From Prosopocoilus inquinatus (Eukaryota; Arthropoda; Insecta; Coleoptera; Lucanidae), in assembly GCA_036172665.1 (NCBI GenBank), contig CM069872.1:53988101-54052100 (forward strand): a DNA stretch of 64,000 bases, written 5' to 3'. The notes beneath the pieces are model-generated. The model was not told where the DNA came from. It saw only the letters and a program-made list of their open reading frames with translations, and ran no database searches. The position numbers were made by a program, and so were the translations under genes. Of this stretch, positions 37,051 through 47,590 are shown piece by piece. How positions within the stretch are numbered: the first letter of the stretch is position 1; every line of letters begins with the position of its first letter.

Positions 37051-37307
37051 CTTGCGCCGGGTTTCCACACACTCGGCGGCATTCGGAGTCTTCGTAATTG
37101 GTCGGTTTGAAATTTCTGAACGTGGAAACATAGGGCGCGTTCAGCGGTCGCTCAGCACTCGATTGTGATTGGCTTGTAACTTAATGTGAGCCAATCACAA
37201 ACTATTGCTGGGTAAGCAACTAAGCCGCCGAGGGTCTCTGAACGCGCCCATTCAATCGCGAAGAGGATTCCGAATGACGGATGTCGTACGTGTGGAAACC
37301 CAGCAGT
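37051..37307. mobile_element. MITE with nested second MITE
   Basis: The outer element has GGGTTTCCACACACTCGGCG on the left (about 37058) and GTACGTGTGGAAACCC on the right (to about 37302). Inside it, 37132-37249 is a second palindrome bounded by GGGCGCGTTCAG and CTGAACGCGCCC. That inner element is the same family as 45701-45806. The nesting implies that the inner insertion is the younger. Confidence 0.75.
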
Positions 37308-37451
37308 ACATTACATTACGAAATCAAATCCTTGAAGTTTCGCCATAAATCACATGAGCTGACAACATTGAATTGCGAAGAACGAAAAGAGAAACAAGGT
37401 TGGGCACAGTAGATGGTGCTGCGCTTGTGGTTGTTAATTCAAGGAAGAAAA

Positions 37452-37622
37452 ATGGCAGACAAAAAACAGTTTTCTGTAATTTCCATTTCTCAAAATGAAG
37501 TAATAAATTTTAACAAAGTCTTAAAGTCGTTAATTTCAAAGGCTCTCAATTCCTTTAATGTTATTTGTAAGGTCCGATTTCATTTTGAGAAAGAATAATT
37601 GCAGGAAACTGTTTTCTGCCTG
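37452..37622. mobile_element. 170-bp MITE-like inverted repeat
   Basis: GGCAGACAAAAAACAGTTTTCTG on the left is answered by GAAACTGTTTTCTGCC on the right. Inner CTCAAAATGA and TCATTTTGAG also pair. A 61-codon open frame across it is incidental. Confidence 0.65.
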
Positions 37623-37880
37623 CTATTTTCTGCTTTCGACGGTAGATACCGCCATTGCATTTTGCGCCCGCCCGGCAAGTTAAAAGGTCGCAGAAAAGAG
37701 AAATGAAAAGTGATAGCGAAGGGTTCTTGAATAAAACCGGGTGTCTTTAGATTTGCATTTACTTCGTCTTCTCCCCGCCAACGTCGCGCAGCAAGAGAGA
37801 GCTACCGCCGGAGTGTTGCCAACGTTACTCCGTCCAGTCAGATCAGCATTACAAAGTTTCATTTTTAAATGTACATACAC

Positions 37881-38379
37881 CGAGAGTAGAAGTTATCCTG
37901 AATCAAATCCCATAATTAAAAGAGACGGTAGAATAATTTACGTGTTCGGTAAGTATTTTTAAAGGATTCTTTGCGCGCTATTGTGCAGATGAGCCGGCAA
38001 GCGACCGGAAGATGTCGCTCTACTATTCGTGCGCATGGAGGTTAGGTAACTGGAGGAGTAACAGGCGAGCAGAAAAATAGCCGATTATCGCACGCGCACG
38101 TCTCTCTCTCTCTTGTACAGCAAAAATAAAAAGCAGCAGAGAGCGCAACGTACGCGTGACGAAGTGCACGATACTTCGCGGCCCGTTCGCTTTGCCGTAC
38201 CAAAGGCCTGCGTTCGAGACGGTCTTCAATAGCACAACGTCCTCCATGTACTTAACCTCGATGTTCGTGAGTTTTACGAAAATACATGACGACCTCAACT
38301 ACTTAAAAAACAAACTAAAATTAGTGTTGAATTAATTGCATTAACAAATTTTGGCGGAAAACTGACGGATGACATCCGA
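37881..38379. other. intergenic, no gene seen
   Basis: Mixed-composition sequence with a CT microsatellite at about 38101-38114. I see no coding region, RNA gene or element ends here. Confidence 0.4.
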
Positions 38380-38745
38380 GACCTCCTCGCGTTTATGTGA
38401 TCCTGGTAGCAAGATTCAAAAATTGCAGAAAATTTGTTCAGGAGAGACAGTAAAAATTGGCGGGAATTTTACAGCGCCGGATCCTTTCATCCGACACCTC
38501 CTCGTGTTTATGTGATCCTGGTAGCAAGATTCAAAAATCACAGCAAAATTTGTCACAATTTTCCGGGACAGCAAAATTTTCTGCAATTTTTGAATCTTGC
38601 TACCAGGATCACATAAACACGAGGAGGTGTCGGATGAAAGGATCCGGCGCCGAAAAATTCCCGCCAATTTTTACTGTCTCTCCTGAACAAATTTTCTGCA
38701 ATTTTTTAATCTTGCTACCAGGATCACATAAACGCGAGGAGGTGT
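38380..38745. repeat. palindrome of about 115-bp satellite monomers
   Basis: Two forward monomers (from about 38381 and 38487; core CTCGCGTTTATGTGATCCTGG) are followed by two inverted monomers (about 38600 and 38712). They form a palindrome centred near 38560. The same monomer makes the direct array at 39968-40900. Confidence 0.85.
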
Positions 38746-40018
38746 CAAATATGCCTGAGGCAGGCACAGAAAAATGCCCGCCAATTTTTCCTAACTTTTA
38801 AATTATATAAATTTTTTGCACTTTTTTCAAATTTTATTTTCTCGGAAACGGCGCTAGCTAGAGACTTGCGGTTTGCACCATTCGATTCGTCTGCTCAAGC
38901 TCTATGAGGGTGATTTTTTTCGCGCCAATCTATTTTTCGTAGATATCCTCAAATTTTCATGGACTATAGCCTTACTACTTTTTGGCCCAGAAAATATTTT
39001 TTTCTAATAAAATCGCGAAAAAATTCACCTATGTAGATCTCGGCGAGGCGCATTCAAAACCGTGCCCCGTTACTCTGTAGCTCACCCCCTTTCCGAGATA
39101 TCGTCCCCGAAAGGGCGGTCGCAGAAATACATTTTTTCTCAGTGAAAAACTGAAAATGTAAAAATCCGCTAGCGCCAATCGAATAATCGTAATTTATTGA
39201 GTGATAGGGCATGGTTATAATGAATGAAACAGCTAAAATAACAATAAACGCAATAAATTTTATTAATTCAATCTATGTTACTGGTGCTGCCATCTTCGGG
39301 CGCATAGCGTAACTTGCAGGTCATTGGCGGTGAAGAATTACAGATTCCTGCATAATTACAGAGACCTGTTCTCATGGATAACCTACAGGTTCTACTGGTG
39401 GCTCGAAAGATGACAGCACTAGTAACATAAGAATGAATTAATTACATTTATTGCATTTATTGTTATTTTAGCTTTTTCATTCATTGTAACCATGCCCTAT
39501 CACTCAATAAATAACGATTATTCGATTGGCGCTAGCGGATTTTTACATTTTCAGTTTTTCACTGAGAAAAAAATGTTTTTCTGGGACCGCCCTTTCGGGG
39601 CCGATATCTCGGAAAGGGGGTGAACTAGAGAGTAACGGGGCACGGTTTTGAATGCGCCTCGCCGAGATCTACATAGGTGAATTTTTTCGCGATTTTATGA
39701 GAAAAAAATATTTTCTGGGCCAAAAAGTAGTAAGCCTATAGTCCATGAAAATTTGAGGTTTTCGACAAAAAATAGATTGCCGCGAAAAAAATCACCCTCA
39801 TAGAGCTTGAGCAGACGAATCGAATGGTGCAAACCGCAAGTCTCTAGCTTGCGCCGTTTCCGAGAAAATAAAATTTGAAAAAGTGCAAAAAAGATCAATA
39901 AGAAAATTTATATAATTTAAAAGTTAGGAAAAAGTGGCGGGCATTTTTCTGTGCCTGCCTCAGGCATATTTGACACCTCCTCGCGTTTATGTGATCCTGG
40001 TAGCAAGATTCAAAAATT
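38695..40018. repeat. 1.3-kb palindrome with about 600-bp arms
   Basis: The left arm (about 38695-39297) and right arm (about 39415-40018) are inverted copies, with a loop of about 115 bp. Paired landmarks are GCCTGAGGCAGGCACAG with its complement, GTTTGCACCATTCGATTCG with its complement, ACTACTTTTTGGCCCAGAAA with its complement, and AGGGCATGGTTA with its complement. A few mismatches and small indels distinguish the arms. Both arms end in the CTCGCGTTTATGTGATCC satellite monomer. No transposase frame is present. Confidence 0.9.
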
Positions 40019-40900
40019 CGAGTAAAACTGCTTCGGAATAATTTTTAAATTGGTTTCTAAAATTGGCGGGAAATCCTCGGCTCCTAATACCCCCTGTTTG
40101 ACACCTCCTCGCGTTTATGTGATCCTGGTAGCAAGATTCAAAAATTCGAGTAAAACTGCTTCGGAATAATTTTTAAATTGGTTTCTAAAATTGGCGGGAA
40201 ATCCTCGGCTCCTAATACCCCCTGTTCGACACCTCCTCGCGTTTATGTGATCCTGGTAGGAAGATTCAAAAATTGCAGAAAATTTGTTCAGGAGAGACAG
40301 TAAAAATTGGCGGGAAATTTTCAGCGCCGGATCCTTTCATCCGACACCTCCTCGCGTTTATGTGATCCTGGTAGCAAGATTCAAAAATTCGAGTAAAACT
40401 GCTTCGGAATAATTTTTAAATTGGTTTCTAAAATTGGCGGGAAATCCTCGGCTCCTAATACCCCCTGTTCGACACCTCCTCGCGTTTATGTGATCCTGGT
40501 AGGAAGATTCAAAAATTGCAGAAAATTTGTTCAGGAGAGACAGTAAAAATTGGCGGGAAATTTTCAGCGCCGGATCCTTTCATCCGACACCTCCTCGCGT
40601 TTATGTGATCCTGGTAGCAAGATTCAAAAATTCGAGTAAAACTGCTTCGGAATAATTTTTAAATTGGTTTCTAAAATTGGCGGGAAATCCTCGGCTCCTA
40701 ATACTCCCTGTTTGACACCTCCTCGCGTTTATGTGATCCTGGTAGCAAGATTCAAAAATTTAAGTAAAATTGCTTCGGAATTTTTTTTTAATTCGTTTAT
40801 AAAATTGGCGGGAATTTTTCGGCTGCGGATACCCCCTGTTCGACACCTCCTCGCGTTTATGTGATCCTGGTAGTAAGATACAAAAATCTCGGATTTTCAA
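39968..40900. repeat. 115-127-bp satellite array with two monomer types
   Basis: CACCTCCTCGCGTTTATGTG recurs at about 39975, 40101, 40230, 40345, 40471, 40587, 40717 and 40843. Units of type A (about 127 bp, with GTAAAACTGCTTCGGAATAA) and type B (about 115 bp, with TTGTTCAGGAGAGACAG and GGATCCTTTCATC) follow the order A A B A B A A'. This is a higher-order A-B arrangement. Confidence 0.9.
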
Positions 40901-41843
40901 TGTTTTAAAGGAACGCAGCCGTTCTGCAGATTTCTGTAAAATTTTACAGTTTCCTGTACACATATTACCGCTACTAGCCAATAGAGGGCGCATCAGTTTG
41001 TTGCATGTTCGGCGCTGAATTTAAAAAGGAGGAATGCTCGCAAGAACTTATTTTTGCTGAGGATTTACGTTCGGGAATTTTCAAAATTCGCAGCAGTTTA
41101 AAATGAATCAATCAAAAAGCCTTGTACTTGTAATATTCATAATAATTTATTTCTCAATTCCATGATTACAGGACTCGTAGTAACTCTAGAAAATAGTATT
41201 ATACTATAATAATTTCAGAATGATCCTAAACGCGCGTTTGTGTGTGTGCGTGCGAGCGCGGGTGTGTTTCTGTGCGAAACACACCCGACCTCCTCCTAAC
41301 GTTAACATTTTATTTAAGTCCGACAGAACGAACGAACGAACGACAATAAAACTCAGAGGTATTCAACGCAGTACCATAAAAAAATCACATCGTTATCAAT
41401 ATTATTTCTAAGCTCGCGTCATATCACTAGAAACGAAAAGTAACGACGACATTTCGTATTACATTATACATAGTTTCAAGTGTATTTACAGATTTCACAA
41501 TGGAATTAAAAACATTACAACAAAAAAAAAAAAGAAATGGCAGCAAACGATAACACAATCACAGTAGGAGCGGAGCGTGGAATGCCTGGTTTTTTTTTTA
41601 ATCAAATTAAAAAATTAAATTAATTTGATTTAATTAAATTAATGTTAGCGTCGATGAATGAATATGCAGTCTTATTGCTGGAAAAGACAAATTATTGCAA
41701 TGTCTGTGTGGAAACAGATGGAAAGAATAAGAGTTTTGTTCCTTTGGATTAAAAAGCTTTGTCTTATTTTATATAGGCTGTCCTAATATTGCGTTTCCTG
41801 GGGCCATGTCGCACGATAACTTCTGAAGACACAAAAAGACAAT

Positions 41844-42002
41844 GGCCCGTATTCTCACCTCGTCTTTAATTTAGCAACGCCGTGATTAAATTCTCTCTCA
41901 CTCTTTTACTCATTAAATTCGCACAAAGCTATATCGGTTATGTTTATTTTAATCACGGCTTTAGTTAGAGTCGAGTTTAATACTGAGACGAGGATACGGC
42001 CC
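41844..42002. mobile_element. 159-bp MITE with GGCCCGTATTCTCA termini
   Basis: The left end GGCCCGTATTCTCACCTCGT is answered at the right by CTGAGACGAGGATACGGCC. Inner CGTGATTAAA and TTTAATCACG also pair. This fits a small non-autonomous DNA transposon. Family assignment is not possible from the ends alone. Confidence 0.8.
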
Positions 42003-42586
42003 TTTTTTTTGTTTTAATTTTAGAGGTCTACTCAAAACAGAATTATTTTTATCTATACAGGATGAATCAAAACAGTGGTAGTTATCAAGTTATTGCCCGA
42101 GAACACAATCTTGGAGCACCCTGTATACTAAATACGGTCTGAATTGAAAATAATGTCCCCCTTTTTTGGGGAAGACGTTACATTCAATACTGATTTAACA
42201 TTTACTTAGCAGTCTTACCGTTTGGTGTTGTTTCCAATTAATGACGACATCGAAAATAAAGAACCTGGTACTTTAATTAAAGCTTTTTAATCCAAACACC
42301 ATTCTCGCAGTAAATAACCATGGCACTATACTTTCTTTGGGTTTGGAATACAGGAGAGAACACTTATAATTCCGCAGTTTGGAATCTTAAAGCTCTAAAC
42401 GCAATAAAGCTCCTATCAAGCACTTTGGAAGTGCGTCGTCGAAAACGAGAGAATCCCCTATAGATACGTAACTCTCCTAAATAACATTAAACATCGAAAA
42501 GCACAACAGTAAAGTACAGTTTGTACATTTGACTAGAAACGATTTTATCACAATACGATCGAAATTGAAGGAATGCGCTCGAAAAC

Positions 42587-43809
42587 TCAATCGTCGGTCG
42601 ACATCAGCCGGACGCTGTCCTCGGCCGATGATCTCAAAGCACCCGACGTCAGCAACGAAAACCTGTCCTGCATGATGGGTCTGGGCAGCGACTTCAAGGG
42701 CGACGTACTCTCAGACCCGTCCCAGCTCGTATGCTTGTGCTTCGGCTCGCTCTTAATCACCTTCTCTTTATCTTTGCTCTAAAACAGAAATAAATCAATC
42801 GTTAGATTTACCATCTTTGCTCCGGAATAAATCAATTGTTAGACTTACAGAACGAATTGATAAAACCTTACTCACCAAGACTTCGACGTGTAAAGTCTCG
42901 TCGTCGCAAGGAAAATGAAACACACGATGACTAGGTGATTTGGGCCAGCTGGTCGGGGGCGGACTGCGTATCATATGCTCGTGCATTTCAGGTAGCGTCA
43001 GCGGATCCACGTCTAAGTCCATGGGGAACTCCTGCGTTTAAACTCATGTTTACCTACAGGGGGGAATGGGGAGCGAGGGGGTAACACACTCACCCGTGAT
43101 ACCAGCGTCGTGTTATCAGATTCGACGTCGTCTAGAACGTCTGCCAAACTCTCCCTGCTCGCTATCACCTGCTACAAATTAAAACAGAGAAAAGAAAACA
43201 TGAAATGTAGGGTGCGGTGAAGAACAAGCAAGCGTACTTTGAGGAATGGGTTGTCCTGGCGAGACGCCCTCAGGGCTTCCATGTCCTGGTCTATGTTGCG
43301 TATCCGGCCGGGGGTTAAAGTCACGGTGGAGATCGCTGGCGAAGGGGGACATGTCACTGGGAGGGTTAGGTAGTAGTCCACGGCTGACACGCTGAGGGTT
43401 GACTGGGCTCGCCCCACTGAGTTATATCCGTACTGTCGAGTGTCTGAGGATGTTATCGGTTAGTTAGGCCCGTGTAACGAGGTTTGTTACAACAATTTCT
43501 GGCACAAAGTAGCAGAGAAGTCTCAATCAAGGAACATTAAGGCCCGATTCTTTTACGTCCTGATGAACTTATCTGCCAGGTAAACTATTGTATTGATACA
43601 ATGGTTTCCCTGACTGATAAATTTATACGGGATGTGAAAAATCGAGCCAGTTTCTCTCTCACCTTGCATAAGATTTTATTATAACATCAAACATTGTATG
43701 GTGTCACAAGGGCCTTAGTTATTAACACATTCAAAAACAAAAAAAAAGGAAAAAGAAAATTAATTTGGAACTCACCCGAGCTGGTTTTCTTTCTGTTCAT
43801 GTTTTTCAT
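42587..43809 (-). CDS. uncharacterised 221-aa protein, five exons
   Basis: On the minus strand the exons are 43776-43809, 43238-43443, 43094-43171, 42876-43031 and 42587-42778. All have GT-AG borders and phases that match (phase 1, then 0, 0, 0), giving 666 nt ending in TGA. The start is ATG at 43809; an in-frame TAA lies 12 nt before it, and an alternative ATG follows three codons later. The protein begins MKNMNRKKTSSDTRQYGYNS. It is Ser/Thr/Pro-rich with acidic patches (DVLDDVESD), a Pro-rich PPPTSWPKSPSHR stretch, a basic KHKH segment and ends RLMSTDD. No signal peptide, membrane segment or known domain is visible, so it is probably intracellular. I do not recognise the family. Exons 3 and 4 are multiples of three, so skipping either keeps the frame. 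The coherent five-exon frame argues strongly that it is real. Confidence 0.8.
43541..43651. mobile_element. MITE-like palindrome in intron 1 of the 221-aa gene
   Basis: The left end GGCCCGATTCTTTTACGTCC and right end ATGTGAAAAATCGAGCC are imperfect inverted repeats. Inner GAACTTATCTG and ACTATTGTAT stretches are answered by CTGATAAATTT and ATACAATGGT. The element fills about a third of the 332-bp first intron, which explains why that intron is longer than the others (62-97 bp). Confidence 0.7.
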
Positions 43810-43966
43810 CGGCGGAGATTACATGTTGCGAAGCGTTTGTGTTGGATTCATGTCGGCGGGCCGGGAGAGACAAAGTTATTCGAATTATAATTTCATAATG
43901 AGTATTATTGACGTGCCGAAGTTTATCAAATACTTTTGACACATTTGGTTTTGACAGCGCGGAAGG

Positions 43967-43976
43967 GCGCATGCGC
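43967..43976 (-). promoter_or_regulatory. NRF1/EWG palindrome at promoter of 221-aa gene
   Basis: GCGCATGCGC is a perfect NRF1 (insect erect wing) site 158 bp upstream of the start codon. No TATA box is evident. The ATG inside this motif opens a long upstream frame that would overlap the real start in another frame. Transcription therefore probably begins downstream of the motif. Confidence 0.5.
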
Positions 43977-43979
43977 GGC

Positions 43980-45700
43980 GACCTCCCAACCTTGAAACGT
44001 ACCTCGATTACGGCATGAGTTCGGCGCTCGCGAATTTAAATTTAAGAGCACGAAAACGCTTCGACGTTCGCGCAAAATGAGTTTGGTTTTTAAAAAAATC
44101 TTTAATCAAAAAAAAAAAATACCAGAATTTATACCAGTCGTCATAAAAATGCTATTCACTAGGAATGGCCAACAAGTTAATCGCGATCGATCGGTAGAGT
44201 TTTACTTTTATCATCGAGTCCTCGTTGAATATTTTATAAAATGATGTCTACTATTTTTTTTTTGCTTTCGTGGCTTTGCGTGGCATTACGTATCTTCCTG
44301 TTGTCAACTTTTAAAAAGGCAGCGAAAACGTGATCGTGACGCCATGAAAACTGTCAGGCAAGCCCTGGACTATGGCTGAGGTACATTTCAAGATTCTCTC
44401 GAAATCTGAAACAGCGGCGCCAAACGACCGGAATAATCCCATTTCTAAAGGTTTTTGAAATTAATCAATGGAATTCATAATCAGAGAATGCTGTGATTGG
44501 TGCTATTCTATGCTGTGTGGTTGGATACACTGAGAAATAAATAATAAACAGACAGTTGTCATATTTGAGGTTATGTTCGGTGCTTTGTACAGTTTTAGAA
44601 TGCTGATTTAAATCCACTTTAGAATATTAGGGGAAGTTCCATAAAACAAAGTCGTTTATTATCAATCATCAAAAAAAATTAATGTCACAATTCTGACGTT
44701 TCAAATTTATAATTTCAAACTGCACGCCCGCGTTGCCAACTTTTTTAAAAACATCACAGCCTGCTCGTATTATGAATTCCGTTGATCGCATGATATGGGA
44801 GAGGACGCCTTACGCCGTATCTAACGCATGAGCGACCGCTGTTACCGGAAAAGACCAAATCAAGGACACCTCGCGTTGCATAAACGCGTGAGCTTCGGTG
44901 TTTTTTGTTATAATAGCGAATGAAACAGATACTGATAGTTTTACAGAAACAATGTGCAATGTGCAGCAAAGTCGATCGGACAAGAAAGAGCCCGGAATAA
45001 CGTTTCACAAGTAAAAAGAAGTATCCTTGATATGGACTATCCTTGATATGGACCCTTTTAGTATCAAACGTGCCTCGCTCGCACTTCATCCGCTCTCTTA
45101 CCTAATCTAAGGGACTTCGGCTGGCGGCTGACTGGCGGTGGTTTTTGTGTTGCGGTCGAGGTACATTCCAAAATTCGTGTATTCATTGTTGCCAACTCAT
45201 CCGTGAACTTCTTCCCTCAGTTTAGTTAACAAAAGAAAAAACCTGTGTGAATTGATGCCGAGCATCTCTAAATTATTCGAAGCAGTATTTTCTAGTGTTT
45301 TCGACTGATCGTGAAAACGTAAAAAAAAGGAAAACAGCATCGCAAGATAGCTTTCAGAATAAATTAACAGACGGGTTTCGTTGCTGCTGTCATTTTTAAA
45401 CCTGGCGCGCAGCTTAGAATCGAAATGCGCCGAGTTTTGTTTACTTGCGAATCGTCTATCTCACTTTTACGCGTATCAAAAGAGAGCGATGATAAGTGTA
45501 AAAGCACCGCATCGTTCCCAGGGCAAGGCATATCCGAACGCACCCGCTTCTTGGATAGGCAGGCGTTACTCCATGGTGGTGGTCGCAACACTCGCAGCAC
45601 AGCGGTCTGTTTGGCGGAAGATTAATTAAAAAAAAAAAAGAACAAAGAGACATCTGTTTGTTCAGCTGTTATTTCCTTCCTAATTATGATTGTGAATCAA
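43980..45700. other. intergenic, no gene recognised
   Basis: The sequence is mostly AT-rich and of mixed composition. A minus-strand open frame at 44754-45089 and small overlapping frames at 45364-45653 show no domain, splice-consistent neighbours or family resemblance. I see nothing else supportable here. Confidence 0.4.
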
Positions 45701-45806
45701 TGGGCGCGTTCAGCGGCTGAGTTGCTTACTCAGCAATTATTTGGCATTTGACTATTACAATCACAAACGATTGCTGAGTAAGCAACTCAGCCGCTGAACG
45801 CGCCCA
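45701..45806. mobile_element. 106-bp MITE, perfect 37-bp inverted arms
   Basis: The left arm TGGGCGCGTTCAGCGGCTGA (continuing to GCAAT) is matched exactly by the right arm ending CGCTGAACGCGCCCA. Taking the ends as GGGCGCG/CGCGCCC, the flanks are AAT on both sides, a possible 3-bp target duplication. A second, more diverged family member lies nested at 37132-37249. Confidence 0.85.
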
Positions 45807-46279
45807 ATGAAAAACGTAATTTGCTTTAAATTTGGAAGAAAACGTTAAAAAATTATTTTATTTTGTGGAATGGCTCAAGCGCCCACAAGATTAATATACG
45901 TTGCGCCATCTATGAGATGGGCACCAGAACACCTGGTCGGCGTCATTTTTTTAACAGAAGAGGAAACAAAACGTCCACTCGCGGCGTTACTTGCCAAATA
46001 TTAAATGCGTAATATTTCACGATTTTTAATTTATTTCTTTGCTAAAAACCCCAAGATTTCGTTTTAGTGAATAAACAAGTCGAGTTACGGCTGATAAACG
46101 ATAATAAACGACGGAGACTCGAGAAGTTAAGAGGGCGCTGAAAGAAATAACGTCCATGGAGTATCGAATCAAAGCAAATTTCCGCCATTTTGGCTCCATC
46201 TCACGCCGGCGAAATTTAAAACGTACCTTTTTTTTCTGATCGACCGTAAATAACTCATTTTAAAAATAATTCTTGAGAA

Positions 46280-46805
46280 TTGTGAGCTCTCTTTCCAAAA
46301 CACATCCAAAAGTCAACTTTTCAGAAACTGTAAAAATCCGTCCAGGGCTTTAGTCAATCACTGTCGCCGCAAAAAAAAAAAAAAACAAACGTGGTCATTT
46401 TTCTTTTGGCGTAAATTTATTGATACTAAAACTTTTGCTGATTGGCTGTAATTATGAACTGACAAATGACAAACAAATTATTAATTTTAAAGATAAATTC
46501 ATTTTCCATGTTTGCCTTAGCTGTATGGCTAACCTGAGCCGTTTTTTTTTTCAAACAGAAATAATGACCGAACTTTATTAAATATTGTCTGTCATCCGTA
46601 AGGGTCAGTTCATAATAATTACAGCCACCCAGCAAATCCTTAACATTATAAAATTTACGTCAAAAAAAGTATCCATTTTTTTTTTGGCAGCGACAGTAAA
46701 TATTTCTTTTTATACTTTTGCCGCTAAAACCCTGGACAGATTTTTTTGCAGTTTCTGAGAAGAGATCATTTTGGAAAATAGCGAGTTTTGGAAAGAAAGC
46801 ATATA
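46280..46805. mobile_element. foldback element, about 100-bp arms
   Basis: CTCTCTTTCCAAAAC, TTTCAGAAACTG and CCGTCCAGGGCTTTAG on the left (46286-46362) are answered by CTAAAACCCTGGACAG, CAGTTTCTGA and GTTTTGGAAAGAAAG on the right (46722-46800). The interior of about 310 bp shows no coding sequence. Confidence 0.7.
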
Positions 46806-46938
46806 ACATTTGCCAAGCTGCACATTAAAATTAATTATCTACTACTCATTTGATGCATGTAACTGTAATAATAAACAAAAAAAAGTTTCTAGCTTTGTTT
46901 CTCGTCAGTTTCCTTTTTTTCATACAATAAATAATAAA

Positions 46939-47590
46939 AAAAATTTGTGCAAATCGTTTTTGATTGCAGTGAGAACCTCGAGCAGCCTCTGGACAGCTGT
47001 TTCAGCCCTGCTTGGGGCTTCTTCAGCAGAAACGTAGCTCGACATTCCCACTGCAGACCAAAAACGGCTTGCCCAATTTATTCGCAAATGCGATGTAAGA
47101 ATGATGAACATATAAAATAGCGACATCTTACTATCGCTTTTTGACCTAACATTGCAGTAGGATAGACAAATTGAAGCGGGATTTGCTCCTAATGAGTCCC
47201 CCATGCAAGGCGGCCATGCTTGCTGTCAAAGTATAATGAAAGATTTTAGAAAAATTTTGTGCAAATCGTTTTTGATTGCAGTGAGAACCTCGAGCAGCCT
47301 CTGGACAGCTGTTTCAGCCCTGCTTGGGGCTTCTTCAGCAGAAACGTAGCTCGACATTCCCACTGCAGACCAAAAACGAAACAGCTGTCCAGAGGCTGCT
47401 CGAGGTTCTCACTGCAATCAAAAACGATTTGCACAAAATTTTTCTAAAATCTTTCACTATGCTTTGACAGCAAGCATGGCCGCCTTGCATGGGGGACTCA
47501 TTAGGAGCAAATCCCGCTTCAATTTGTCTATCCTACTGCAATGTTAGGTCAAAAAGCGATAGTAAGATGTCTCTATTTTATATGTTCAAT
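46939..47590. repeat. nested direct and inverted repeat cluster
   Basis: A unit of about 120 bp (TTGTGCAAATCGTTTTTGATTG through CACTGCAGACCAAAAACG) occurs at 46947-47065 and 47261-47378. Its first 75 bp recur inverted at 47378-47440. The sequence 47105-47250 (GCGACATCTTACTATCG, GGCGGCCATGC) is inverted at about 47443-47588. The segment therefore folds into a palindrome of about 480 bp centred near 47345. On the minus strand the unit reads as an open helical-looking peptide (SAEEAPSRAETAVQRLLEVL), possibly a captured coding fragment. Confidence 0.85.

Noticed and set aside
42573..42782. 69-codon plus-strand frame
   Set aside because: The minus strand over the same bases is the last exon of the 221-aa gene, with acceptor, phase and stop in agreement.
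44754..45089. 111-codon minus-strand frame
   Set aside because: There is no recognisable domain and no splice-consistent neighbour; the length is compatible with chance.
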